Shown here in pieces: positions 48,658 through 59,499 of a DNA stretch of 64,000 nt. Position numbers and translations under genes: made by a program. Position 1 is the stretch's first letter. Each line of letters starts with the position of its first letter. The notes under the pieces were generated by a model. The model ran no database searches and was not told where the DNA came from. It was given only the letters and a program-made list of their open reading frames with translations. Source of the DNA: Branchiostoma floridae (Eukaryota; Chordata; Leptocardii; Amphioxiformes; Branchiostomatidae); the NCBI RefSeq assembly GCF_000003815.2, contig NC_049985.1, forward strand, positions 5,602,692 to 5,666,691. The letters are read 5' to 3'.

Positions 48658-48870
48658 GGGGCCGCGTGGCGCAGTTGCGGCATGTTCGCCTCGAGACCGA
48701 GAGGTTGCTTCGAGGTTGGTTCGAATTCGCCTTCCGTGTCACCGATGTTGTGCCCTTGGGAAAGGCACTTTACACGACTTTCCTCACTTAACTCAGGTGT
48801 AAATGAGTATCTAGCTGCGGCTAGTGGCCTTGGCGGGGCTTTGTGGCCGAGACAGGCCTTTAGGGTTTAA
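48658..48870 (+). mobile_element. tRNA-derived SINE
   Basis: It starts with a tRNA-like head carrying an internal pol III promoter: A box TGGCGCAGTTGCGG (48667-48680) and B box GGTTCGAATTC (48718-48728), 38 bases apart. The non-tRNA body follows with TTGTGCCCTTGGGAAAGGCA and AACTCAGGTGTAAATGAGTA, ending near TTTAGGGTTTAAA. Mismatches in the arms and the attached body argue against a functional tRNA gene. It lies just upstream of the histone-fold gene. Confidence 0.8.
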
Positions 48871-48949
48871 ACATTAGCTTTCATGCTTTGGAAATTTTGC
48901 CAAAGTTGTCTGACATATGGTAAACCAGTAGAGCTCGTCGGACGACTTC

Positions 48950-48957
48950 ATTTGCAT
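48950..48957 (+). promoter_or_regulatory. ATTTGCAT octamer upstream of the histone-fold gene
   Basis: A perfect Oct-factor octamer, 97 bases before the start codon at 49054. In animals this element is characteristic of H2B promoters (Oct-1/OCA-S), which fits the H2B-like spacing in the encoded protein. No TATA box is visible between it and the ATG. A single 8-mer can occur by chance, so the support is contextual. Confidence 0.5.
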
Positions 48958-49053
48958 AGAACAACTGAACGCGCCGTGCAGCAGGCTCCGTGCAAACACC
49001 ACGTCTACCCGTTTCTTCACTTTCTCCTGACCTGACACCTGTTTCCACCCACG

Positions 49054-50569
49054 ATGAGAAGAAGAACCAAGCAGATCCGCAGAAGAAAAGGCTCGAGGAG
49101 GCCATCGGACATTCTGAGGGCAGCTTTCGGCTCTTCCGACAGGAGACTTCAGCAGAAGGACGCCCAGCTTCTCAAGAAACTGAATTTGCCCGACCACCGT
49201 GATGACAACGCCTTGGATGCCGTCACTTCCTTGTTGTCTGATATCTTCGAGGTCCTCGCAGAGGAGATGTACCTGTTTGCTGCTCGCGTGTTGGGTATGG
49301 TGTGGCCTTCAAGGATCTACAGATACGAGAAACTGTCCAACTCCGCGTAATGTTTATTAACAACTGCGTCGCCTTGAAAGCGATGCAAAGTCGACACAGA
49401 CTTGCTCGATCAACCTATCACGTGCAGATAAGAAACAGTCGAGCAGAATGGAGGATGGGCTTGTTTTGGACATAACATAAGTAGTTGATGATCAACCGAA
49501 CGGATTGTAACTTGCGTTTGAGGAGTTTACACACTAGAAATGCCGTGGAATAACGTTAGTTACTAAATCGATCCTATGTGTAACGTTATATGTGCTATCA
49601 TCAAGTGTTAACGCTACACCGGTAACGTTGGACTGTTCTGAAATGTTTTGAACTCGTGGGCCAAGAATTGAAGAAAGGGCAAGTCATCAGGAGGTACATC
49701 TGAGTGTATGGGTAGCCAGGAGGACGGCAGTGCTTTATTTATGAATGAATGATTTTATTCCTCAACAATCGCACAAGAAACGATGTATGGCAACCAATAA
49801 CAACTAGTATAGTAGAACAATAACATTTATGGAACAATCATTGACATTTTTGTATGACGAGTGGACGTTGCGCTTCTAAAGGTTAGGACACATGGCAGTG
49901 TTTTCGTTGACGCTTCTGTGGCTGCTGACAACTATCTCCATAACGTAGATGAACGATGAAACTTGAAAACCACTGACGGGAAGACGTTGGCAAAAATTAA
50001 ACTTCTCATGTTTGTAAGGTAGACCTCAGGCAAGATAGGGAAATTACTTCTGTTTTTGCTGCTAACGCAATGTGTGAACTAACCGGCTTAATGTCATATA
50101 ATGACATGCATGTGAATATTCTTAATATCCTATAACTGTTATAGCGTAGTGCTAAGAACAAAATTTTAAAATGTCAATGTCGATTTACATTTGAATGATA
50201 TATGTGGGTGTTATTTATTACTGATCTAGCGGTTAAGATTGTTCAGTACAATGTGCATTTCTTGTGACTTGACGCTCGATGTATCTTGTGTAGTTGGATT
50301 CGTAACTCTAATTGTACCAAATAAAAATTGATATCTCATAAAAATCATTTGTACTCGACTTTCTAGTGTGTTGATTAAGCTTGGTTGTTTTTCATTCACC
50401 TTATTCAAAATAAAAAGTCCAACTTGCTCGGGATTTGAGGTTGCAGGTACCGATCGAGGATCTAGAACGTCTAAAAAGAGCTAGAGAGGATCACCAGGAC
50501 TTGTTCCGGCAACTTGCCCCAGATGATGATGAATTTCCACTCCTCTGGTCTTGGAGAATTTGCAGATAG
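49054..50569 (+). CDS. Divergent histone-fold protein (H2B/H3-like)
   Basis: Probable two-exon gene: 49054-49299 and 50447-50569, joined in phase (122 residues); unspliced reading stops at 49350 (98 residues). The N-terminus MRRRTKQIRRRKG is a basic tail with an RTKQ as in H3. The segment LLKKLN...SLLSDIFEVLAEE aligns without gaps to the H2B alpha1-L1-alpha2 region, matching VLKQV and DIFERIAxEA at identical spacing (24 residues from the first to DIFE). The second exon, VPIEDLERLKRARED, resembles the L2-alpha3 segment of H3 and H2A (P-x-D-[IL]-Q...RR-x-R), and the tail is acidic then aromatic (DDDEFPLLWSW). Residue identity is otherwise low. I infer a chromatin protein or a TAF/CENP-type histone-fold subunit. 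The donor (ATG|GTGTGG) is weak; a neighbouring donor at 49295 would give a different, short end. AATAAA near 50320 could end the unspliced form. No histone 3' stem-loop was seen. Confidence 0.55.
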
Positions 50570-51374
50570 CTACTCCGTGCGCACGCATTTTCGTTTGATC
50601 ATCTGATGCAAAGTCAGAACAAGGGAGTCATGAACTGATGAACTCCTATCAAAAATGCTGTTTTGAAATATGATCGTTCATAGAACACAGGTCATCTGAG
50701 GACACGAGAGGACGGCGTTCTACAACACCGTCTCCTTAGTGCAGTCGTTTGAGATGTGCTCTTGTTCTGATATATCTAACGTTAATTATTTGCCGTACCG
50801 TACGTTTTACCGTACTACATACAACTGATATATAAGGCACCTCTTAAAAAGACACGAAGCAAAAGATCTGATCAGGTGAATTTCATTGGTTGTCCTTGTA
50901 AATATTAACGTTTACAAGAAGTAGATATTGTACTTGGCAAATCATTGCATATATAGTATTAAATATTTCATATGTACAAATTCCATTAATCTTAAAATCT
51001 AACTTACATCTTTTACAACATCGCTGATGTTTCCGTCGCTGGTACATGTTGTTCAACAACAATATATGTAGCCTGAGGCAGTGAACAGGTGTAACAAAAG
51101 TTACAGTGCACACAGTGACACTTGCCGCGTTCTTAACATATGGCATGTAAAAGGACATTGGTCATGTATTTAACGTCACACAGCAGGGTTCAATGACAGT
51201 ATGTTAAATCTGTATAAGGGCGAAGGTGAAGTATTCAACATCGCACACGGTACTGCTAACGTACTGTTCAAAACTCAGCTTGCCTGATTCTAGTACACAT
51301 CTCCGTGCATGTCCGCACATGTCCACTGTGTTTAAGTGTAGGTTGACAGTTTTGATGTTGAACTTCGCCAAACG
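50570..51374. other. Intergenic between convergent genes
   Basis: No exon supported. It is AT-rich from 50750 on; short frames lack support. It should hold the 3' ends of the plus-strand histone-fold gene and the minus-strand UIM gene. Confidence 0.45.
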
Positions 51375-53376
51375 TCACACGGTGACCACGTCGATTCCCC
51401 TGGACTTGAACTCCAAGATGTAAAGGTCCTCGGGATCAAACTCTTCCTCCATCAGACAGCCGCAGAACAGTTTCCGAAGGCGTCTCCCCACTCTGCCAAG
51501 TCCACACTTGAACCTCTTCCACGTACTGGGCTTCTTGGTCTTCTGCGTGATGGACTGCTCTGCCTCTGGGTCTGGCAGTGTGATGGTTTCTGATCCTTCA
51601 AAGGTGATCTCCAGGGGATCCCAGCACACACAGCCGTTATTCGTCACCCTTCTCCTCTCCTGTAGCACTTCTGTCGGCTCGTCGGGTAGCGCCCACCAAG
51701 GTACCTGTTCTACCTGTAAACAACAAAGGGAACCTAGTAGCTGACATCCCTGATTTCAAGTAATGTTATGATGTTATTGATCGCTGTCAAACGTATTGTA
51801 TGTATTATAGTTATTAGATGATAAGCGTTAGTATGACAAATATAAAGTAGTGTATATAGTAGAAATTTCTTGTATTTTATCGAAGAGGACTCCAGGAAGA
51901 GTATTGGTATATTAACACTGATGAAGATTCATTGATAATCAAACAAACAAACAAACATTTCAACAGTCTACCTGAATCAGCCCTTACCTGTCTACTATTA
52001 AGGAGTTCACCCTTCTTGTCATACAAAACAAACAGTAGAAGTTTAAACCTATCCCAAACTTACATCGCAGATACCAAACGTTCTGAAATAGAAAGAATTA
52101 CCTAGTAAACCCTTCAATTGATAACTTATTCGACCGTCTTGGACTACCCCAGCCATTTGCTACATTTTGTTGTGATTTGCTTGTTATTTTTATTGTACAT
52201 GTATTTGTCTCTTTCAGGTGTAATATTTGTAAGTAAAATTTTGCGTCCTGTGCTTTCCTTTGTTGATCAATAAAAATGAAAATAAAGTACCTCGAGGTCG
52301 GCGTCCATGTGACTGTCATATGCGTGATGAACGTCGGCGACGGCGACGCTTGTGCTTGCGTGTCCGTCTTCATCCGAAGAGTAAGCATAGAAGGAGTTAT
52401 CCTTCTCCCAGCTTGTTGGATCGTGATACTTGTGCAGAGACTGGTAGAAGGATGCGTTCGGGGGTGACTGTGCTTTGGATGGAGCGTCCACGTGAACTTC
52501 AGCTTGGACCACGACGGAGTTTTTCTCCGGAGAACTTGACTCCGGCTTCTCGACCACAGTCTGTTGTTCTCTCAGCGACGCCTCCAAGGGTTGTTTCAGC
52601 TGGATGTCTTCAAGTTCAAGTTCTTTCTCTGGAGAACTTGACTCCTGCGTCTTGACCGCATTTTCTTGTTCTCTAAGCGACGCCTCCAACGCTTGTTTCA
52701 GCTGGATGTCTTCAAGTTCAAGTTCTTTCTCCGGAGAACTCAACTCCTGCGTCTTGACCACAGTCTCTTGTTCTCGCAACGACGCCTCCAACGCTCGTTT
52801 CAGCTGGATGTCTTCTAGTTCAAGTTCTTTCTCTGGAGAACTTGACTCCGGCTTCCCGACCACGGTCCGTCGCAGCGACTCCTTTAACGCTTGTTTCAGA
52901 TGGATGTCTTCAAGTTCAACATCGCTGACTCCCTCTTTCTCCTCAAAGAACGAGCAGTCGCTGCATTTCGCCAGCATCTCGTCTATGTCTACGGACGTCA
53001 GACTGCTCACGGAAGTCCACACACTGGGGTGGCGCTGCCTCCGCATCAGGGCACCTGACCAGGGAATCCCTGCCATGACGTCATCTATGGTCTGTTGCCG
53101 TCTGAACCGCGAAAACAGCGGCATGTCTGGGAGCAGTGTACGAGCACGTCCGGCCAGGAAAAATTCGATCGTCTTGTGTTGGTTGTAGAACACTTTCGTC
53201 TTCCATGGCAACTCGTCAACGTTACGAACGCCATAAAGATGTTCCAGAACATGGGTCATACCAAAATGAGCTGTTTCGATGTTCCTTGTTATTTGTACTG
53301 TTAACTTGTGACTTTCCTGAAGTGTAAACAATTCTGATGTCTGTAGGGTAAATCTACAAATAGATCTAGAAATCAT
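51375..53376 (-). CDS. Protein with tandem ubiquitin-interacting motifs
   Basis: Two exons: 53376-52291 (donor CTCGAG|GTAC, phase 0) and 51713-51375, giving up to 474 residues. The middle contains four units of about 34 residues (102-bp DNA repeats, 52560-52930) each holding ELEDIQLKQALEASLREQE, the UIM pattern of acidic run, hydrophobic, Ala, then Ser four later. UIMs bind mono- or polyubiquitin, so a ubiquitin-adaptor role is inferred. In the unit nearest the C-terminus the core Ala is Pro (LKQPLEASL), which should weaken it. The N-terminal part (HVLEHLYGVRNVDELPWKT, FFLAGRARTLLPDMPLFSRF) and the C-terminal part (VEQVPWWALPDEPTEVL, then a Lys/Arg-rich stretch with FCGCLMEEEFDPEDLY) are not recognised. 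The start is uncertain: an acceptor-like CCCTACAG|ACATCAG near 53343 could make the first dozen residues intronic, with further exons upstream. Confidence 0.65.
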
Positions 53377-55554
53377 CGTACACTCCTCAATCGTATCAAA
53401 TAGTATTTGTGCACATCAATGTTTAAGATAACTATTTATCAAGACCTGAAAAATCAAGGTTTTTCGTGCTGTCTTCAGGAATAGAACCGTAATTTGCAAG
53501 AATATTCTAGTGGCGGAAACAGTTATAAAGTCGTGGATTGGAAATAGAAATATTACTTTACTAGTACTTTTAAGGTTCAACGTCTTTCTTTTTTTATTAC
53601 AAACTGGCGGCGGGGTTTTTGGTAAACTGTGCAGTGTTTTCAGTTGACGTGTCTGTACATGTCACCAGTTGCCAATCCTTTTGTGGATGCGTCCATGTTA
53701 TATCATCCTTAGGTATGGTGTCCGGATCCAGGTATGTACTACAAAGGCGGAGGAACAGTTGGCGAAAAGGCCAAAGTTGTTAGGGGAAAGCAGATGATGT
53801 TTAATGTATCCTTATCCTGCATATTCCATTCAGGAAACGATATGTACATAGCCAGTAGCCACTATAGTGCTATAGGTGGCGCTTCGAAGGGGTTACATGG
53901 GACCCCGACGCCTAAAAGCGATCCTTTTTTAACGTCCACTAGTGTTTAGAAAATTTTTAAAAAGGTCATTCAAAAATTTATTTTGAAGACGCCTGAACCT
54001 GTTTAGGAACGCTGTAACTCTAATGTCATGTAACGTTATATTTTCACATTTGTACAAGTCAAACTGAAACACCCTATTAGAGCCTAATCTGCAGTACCGC
54101 TCCCGGCCGTCTCCAGAAAAGTGCCCAAAACGACCGTGAAATTGCCAAAGTTCTGTCTTTTCTGGAATGGAAAATCGCGGAAGGCTCTCAAGGAGTTTTG
54201 AGGCTCATTTAACAAAGCTTTGGAAAATGCGACTTCTTGAACTAAAGAATGATAACGCTAATATTTGATTTCTTTCACAAAAAAACGGGATATATTATTA
54301 ATGACACGTTTCAATTGCATTTTAATTGACGATAGTCATGTCCTGTATGTAGTCATGTTCTGAAGGGTTACCACAAAGTTTCGATCATTTTTCGTGAAAG
54401 AATGCGTTCGTTAATGCAACAGTTCTTTTGTTCATCTATCAATATATCTGATTCTCTTGCAATGCTGTAAAGTGTGTGGAATATTGAAAAGTGCAATATG
54501 ATTTTGAGCGCCAGGAGGAGCCGATTGATGACAGGAATCCTTGTGACATCGAATTCTGTGGCATTTCTCCAGTTTATTCAGCAACATATTCAACATCCTA
54601 CACTCAACACGTGCGATATGAACATGCGAACAAAAATCTGAATACCATGAATGGTATCTGTGAATATGAAAATATCACTACGAAATAGCCTTCAATTCAG
54701 TCTCTCTGTACAATAAACGAACTTCAACCTCGGCATGCCAAGTTATGCACTAAAAGTAACATGATAATATTACATTATATACATATATGAAGGTATATTT
54801 CGATTGTCTGTTAAAATAACGGAAAAGAATTGGTCGATTCTACAATTTTGATCAAATAATATGTAGCAGGTACACCAAATCAGGTAGCAGGTACTATGTA
54901 TAAAATATTTTGTATATTCAAAGGTAATGATAAGATTGCGTCAGCCAAGTTAATACAAATCATAAACTAAACTCTGCCTATCAGCTTCAGCCAGCCTAGT
55001 ACACATTCCCTTCTAGGCAATATCTACAGTATAACGTTATATGTACAGGTTCAATGTACAATGTGTGGACTTAACCTACCTTTTACAACGCACGATTAAG
55101 GAAAGTTCAACATCGTGTACTACAGGTTTGTATTACTCATCTATAGATTAGTGTAGATTAAGGCTATGATGTGCACAGGGTGAATGTATCATCATTTCAC
55201 ATCAGTTGCTTGTAACGTTAACTTCAGCTGTTCAGTAAATACATGTGTACATGCCAGTAGCTTGGTACTTTAGACTGCCATCAGTTTCATAAATTCTTGG
55301 TCCTTAGACATCACGACGTGAAATGTTAGCGATAGGACATGATTATGAAAAGAGGTGGCTAGAGGGGAAGTTGAATTTGAGACTGTGTGTACCAAGTTGC
55401 AGACTTTCTTTTATCAGACGCTTTTTTGACGTACATCTTCCTGTTCAGCATTGATTCTATACTTCACAAATGTGGTTCATACTGTATCATTTACATCTTT
55501 CTTCTGACGGTACTTTGGCAAACACTGTTAAATTGTTCAATTTCATGATAACAT
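53377..55554. other. Intergenic or 5' of the UIM gene; nothing recognised
   Basis: The only frames are short and unsupported (for example plus 53734-53949). Upstream exons or the promoter of the minus-strand UIM gene may lie in the first kilobase. No named repeat was identified. Confidence 0.4.
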
Positions 55555-55560
55555 ATTTAT
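55555..55560 (-). terminator. Poly(A) signal of the LRR-Ig gene
   Basis: TTTATT on plus reads AATAAA on minus, 281 bases past the stop codon at 55841, giving a compact 3' UTR. Confidence 0.5.
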
Positions 55561-55840
55561 TAACAATTGCCAGGCAAAAATGTGTCAAAATGGTCATACA
55601 GACTCATTCCAACCTCAAACTCATCATGAAAGGGCATCAAATGTCTTTTGGGATGATGAAGTCATAGAATGCTACACTGAAATACCGTTCTTGCTGGTCA
55701 CATTCAGGCTCAAGCCGCAAGCATAAGGATTACGGCCATTTTGGAACTACTACTGACAGAGATTGAATGTGATTTTGCATTTCCAAATATTTCAGACACA
55801 ACCATTTTGGGCAGAAGTACGATGGGTTTGAATCTGCCAA

Positions 55841-57814
55841 TCAGGCATCAGTATCATGATGATGTATCAGGTCATGACCGCTAGTTGTTACAGTAGCCGT
55901 GGTGCCTGTGTTGTTGAAAACAACACCAGGGTCTGGACCAACGGACCGATTCCTGGTCCACCTCTTCCAGAATACTATGAAGATGGTGAAACCAATGAGG
56001 ACAGCAACAGTCACTGCAGTAGCGATGAGGGCAATGAGAACAGACAGGGAGAGACTTGGATCAAGTTCAGGCTCTTGGGACGGCAAATGATGAACAAGAA
56101 CAGATAGGGAGAAAGTGGGAGAAGATACAAGGTAGCTGTTGTCCGTCGGATGGATTGAAGTACCAGTGGTATCTGTATATGTAGAAAGAGGTGAAGCGAT
56201 TGTCGTGGGCACATTCACACGGGCATCAGGTAGGGAGGAAATGGGAGAAGATACAAGGTAGCTACTAGTATTGTCCGTGGGATGGGTTGAAGTACCAGTT
56301 CCAGTGGTATCTGTATATGTAGAAAGAGGAGACGCGATTGTCGTGGGCACATTCAACTGGGCATCAAGTAGGGAGAAAGTGGGAGAAGGTTCAAGGTAGC
56401 TGTTGTCCGTAGGGTAGGTTGAAGTACCTGGTCCAGTGGTATCTGTATATGTGGAAAGAGGTGAAGAGATCGTCGTGGGCACATTCAACTGGACATTAAC
56501 AGATAGTGTGGCAGATGTGGAGCCAGCATGATTTGCTGCAGTACAGACATACGGACCAGCATCTGCTGCAGTAACATTGGTTATGGTGATGGTACCATTC
56601 ACTCCCACAGTCACCCTCCCTTCTGACTCAACACTCACAGTCAGCCCAGATGGAAGAATGACTGTGATGTCGGGTGAGGGAATTCCTGAAGCCTGACAGG
56701 CCAATTGAACAGTCGGCTCCTGCACAAATGTGTTATCGTCACCCCTGTGAAAGCTTAGAATGCTTGGTTCTACACAGATCAGATCTTCGGGATTGATATC
56801 GCTTAATTTTTGCCCTTGTAAGTTGACTGGTTGAGAACAAATAATCTGACGTTCAAATGAGTGAGACCCACTCATCCTAAGCCTGAAGGCCGCCACCCTA
56901 CAGTCGCATTGCCAAGGATTGTTTTGGATATTCAATAGAGAGATGGGTGACAACTCGGCATACAATTGGGAGGGCAGAGTCGCTATCTGGTTGTCGCGCA
57001 GATTTAACATGACTAGTTGTGGCAGATTGGAGAAAGAACCAGGGCGAATGTCGGTTATTTTGTTGTTGGACAGAGACAATCTTTGTAGCTGTGGTAGATT
57101 TGAGAAAGTGCCTGAAAGAATGTTGGTTAGTTGGTTGTGATATAGTAATAAATGTTGTAGTTGTGGTAGATTTAAAAACGTTCCGGGATAAATATTAGTT
57201 ATTTTGTTGTGCTGCAGTTGCAGGGAACGGAGCTGTGGCATGCTTGAGAACGCATCAGCATGAATGTTAGCTATCTTGTTGTTGTACAGTTGCAATCTTT
57301 GCAGCTGTGGTAGATTTGAGAAAGTGCCTGGAAGAATGTTGGTTAGTTGGTTGTCATGAAGAAACAACTTTTGGAGCTGTAGTAGACCTGAAAACACACC
57401 AGGTTCAATGCTGTTTATTTGGTTCTTCTGCAAGTGCAGCCATTGGAGCTGTGACAAACCAGAGAATACATCAGCCTGGATGTTAGCTATTTTGTTGTTG
57501 TGCAGACTTAAACTTTGAAGCTGTATTAGATTGGAGAATGTGGCAGACTGGATGTAGGTAATTCGGTTGGAGGACAGATCTAGATGAATCAGACTCCTAT
57601 ATCTTAAGAATGCATAAGGAGTCATGGTTGTGATGACATTTCCTCTCAGGTAAAGCTTAGTGATATTTCTAGGCAGATACTGAGGAACGCTGCTGAGGTT
57701 TTTATTGCTACAGGAGCAGTCTAATGGGCAACTTGTGTTGCAGGCTGCTGTCTGCTTGGCTTCCTTTAAGACGATGAGGAACAGAACCAGTAGTCTCTTA
57801 AGCTTGCCGCACAT
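55841..57814 (-). CDS. LRR-Ig single-pass transmembrane protein
   Basis: A 657-residue cell-surface protein of the broad LRR-Ig group (LRIG, LINGO and AMIGO share the layout); no orthologue is claimed. The order is: signal peptide (1-24, LLVLFLIVL); LRRNT with CNTSCPLDCSC (25-36); ten 24-residue LRRs (about 51-290) of the LxxLxLxxNxIxxIxxxxF type; LRRCT with NPWQCDC (299-305) and later Cys; one Ig domain (about 349-442, Cys373 and the DAGPYVC Cys424); a Ser/Thr-rich stalk of three 40-47-residue repeats beginning NVPTTIASPLSTYTDTTG; a transmembrane helix (about 590-615, ALIATAVTVAVLIGF) with FWKRWTRNR stop-transfer; and a 40-residue tail ending HHHDTDA. The coding region is one exon; an acceptor (CTCTTACAG) lies 5 bases before the ATG, so the 5' UTR is spliced. 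LRR and Ig suggest ligand recognition or adhesion, perhaps immune or neural. Confidence 0.88.
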   Translation of the reverse strand: MCGKLKRLLVLFLIVLKEAKQTAACNTSCPLDCSCSNKNLSSVPQYLPRNITKLYLRGNVITTMTPYAFLRYRSLIHLDLSSNRITYIQSATFSNLIQLQSLSLHNNKIANIQADVFSGLSQLQWLHLQKNQINSIEPGVFSGLLQLQKLFLHDNQLTNILPGTFSNLPQLQRLQLYNNKIANIHADAFSSMPQLRSLQLQHNKITNIYPGTFLNLPQLQHLLLYHNQLTNILSGTFSNLPQLQRLSLSNNKITDIRPGSFSNLPQLVMLNLRDNQIATLPSQLYAELSPISLLNIQNNPWQCDCRVAAFRLRMSGSHSFERQIICSQPVNLQGQKLSDINPEDLICVEPSILSFHRGDDNTFVQEPTVQLACQASGIPSPDITVILPSGLTVSVESEGRVTVGVNGTITITNVTAADAGPYVCTAANHAGSTSATLSVNVQLNVPTTISSPLSTYTDTTGPGTSTYPTDNSYLEPSPTFSLLDAQLNVPTTIASPLSTYTDTTGTGTSTHPTDNTSSYLVSSPISSLPDARVNVPTTIASPLSTYTDTTGTSIHPTDNSYLVSSPTFSLSVLVHHLPSQEPELDPSLSLSVLIALIATAVTVAVLIGFTIFIVFWKRWTRNRSVGPDPGVVFNNTGTTATVTTSGHDLIHHHDTDA

Positions 57815-57923
57815 TTTGTCTGTAAGAGAAGGGAGTGAATGTATGTGATTACAATCGGATGGTCATTTTGTATACTAGGTGCCCCTTAACTTTTTTTGTA
57901 GATTATGGATTACCAATGCAACT

Positions 57924-58067
57924 GGTCACAAAGTTGATACCAAACCTAGCTAAACAGCTAAAGAAAGCTGGGGGAAGAAAAAAATGTCTTTTATTGGTCA
58001 CAAAGTTGATACCAAACCTAGCTAAACAGTTAAAGAAAGCTGAGGGAAGAAAGATTGTCTTTTATCA
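57924..58067 (+). repeat. 72-bp tandem duplication upstream of the LRR-Ig gene
   Basis: Two copies starting at 57924 and 57996 share GGTCACAAAGTTGATACCAA, ACCTAGCTAAACAG(C/T)TAA and GAAAGCTG(G/A)GGGAAGAAA. As 72 is a multiple of three the plus strand stays open through both (VTKLIPNLAKQLKKA twice), but no splice or start context supports a gene. It lies in the presumed 5' intron of the minus-strand LRR-Ig gene. Confidence 0.85.
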
Positions 58068-59300
58068 AACGCATATAGTAACTCAAGGTATTTGTGATGT
58101 AACGCTTCATCACTAAACGAAAACAAAACATAGTATAGATTCTGCCAAAAACGTAAGCATTAATTCCTGGGAAGTTAAGTCCTTTTACATACCCTATCAT
58201 GTATTGCGTTCTCCAGCTGAATGTTGTGTAGATGCAGTTGACAGATTCTTCTGTGTGTATCGAGTTGCGTTGGTTCGTCAAGCCAGCCAGGACCTCCACT
58301 TTTCAACGAATCATTCTTCCAGTTGGCTACCTACAATGTACCAAAGATACACAAATTCACGCACACTCATGTAACGTTATATGCTACTTTTCAGCATAAA
58401 AAGATACACTAAGATCAGGTTACTAGCTTACACCTTTCACAAGTTTGGAATTACCATCACTTACCACTAGTAAAGCATGGCACATTCATCATTAATATGC
58501 AAATTAGGTCCTTATTTGCATAATTGGTTTCTTAATGTTTTCCGTATGCCATAAATTACATAAGCCTTATATATTGAAATCCTACATTTGAAAACACTAG
58601 AATTATATATCTTCCTCATTAGGTATGGAATCTTAGTCCGAATGTGCATAATTTTCAAAAAATTATGCATGATTTATAATTTATATGTAATATTCCATCT
58701 TTGCTCTCTTATTACCCTTGTAGTTATCATCCTTGTAAAGCCGTGCCTGCAGTTCCAGAAAAAATTGCTAGCGGTGACTTTGAAAGAAGCATATAACGTT
58801 ATCGGCCACTTCTTCCGTACAAGAAAAGCGATATGCTACACAAAAAATCAAGACCATTGCATGTTCACTATAAAAGATACGAAAATAACATAACAAACAT
58901 ACAAACACACACACACATATGTACACACACACACACACGCGAGCACGCGCGCGCGCGCACGCACTCACACACACATGTAACAGCACTGGGAAAACACACA
59001 CAATGGTCCCACATGCATAAATACATGCATAAGCGCAGATACACACACAGACACACTGATGTACAAAATCATATGTAGTGGAAAGTTGCGCACACACACA
59101 CATCTGCACACACACACACACAGCCATCCCAGCAGTGCACATTGAATAGGAAAGCCGATTCTCTAATGACTCGGATACAAAATAAAGATTACATTTATTA
59201 TATTTCATTACTATTGTAAGGGTTACGGTACTTTTCAACCTGGTGCACAGCTGTCATCACAAGGTGTCACCCAACGGGCGAACCTGCTAAAATCGCCCGA
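58068..59300. other. Presumed LRR-Ig 5' intron, (CA)n microsatellite
   Basis: No exon supported. CA-rich simple repeats including a CGCGCGCG run occupy about 58905-59125 and produce long but meaningless frames on both strands. Confidence 0.5.
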
Positions 59301-59313
59301 ATCCCTAGTGCAG

Positions 59314-59444
59314 TACTCTCCAAGCAGAGGTTAGGCTCCGATAGAAAAAAATAGACAAAATAGAAAGCCCAATAAAAACGACCCCCCCCCCCAAAAAAAA
59401 AACACGTTAAAAACAGCCGGAGTCTAACCTCTGCTTGGAGAGTA
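59314..59444. mobile_element. 131-bp MITE with 9-bp target duplication
   Basis: The ends are inverted (TACTCTCCAAGCAGAGGTTA on the left, its complement on the right), and CTAGTGCAG is duplicated at 59305-59313 and 59445-59453. A 9-base duplication is typical of Mutator-like elements. The interior is a CCCCCCCCCCC-AAAAAAAAAA tract and A-rich DNA with no frame. It appears inserted in SINE-like sequence. Confidence 0.9.
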
Positions 59445-59499
59445 CTAGTGCAGGACGACGGCCGTGCTTTGACCGAAAATGCCCATTTGGAGCTCATCG

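Noticed and set aside
48658-48740. A functional tRNA gene
   Set aside because: A and B boxes are present but the arms are mismatched and a SINE body follows without a terminator.
49351-50700. Replication-type histone 3' stem-loop
   Set aside because: No sequence resembling the conserved GGYYCTTTTCAGRRCC hairpin was found after either possible stop; the gene looks polyadenylated.
53734-53949. 71-codon plus-strand frame beginning MYYKGGGTVGEKAK
   Set aside because: No splice context, no homology, isolated in AT-rich DNA.
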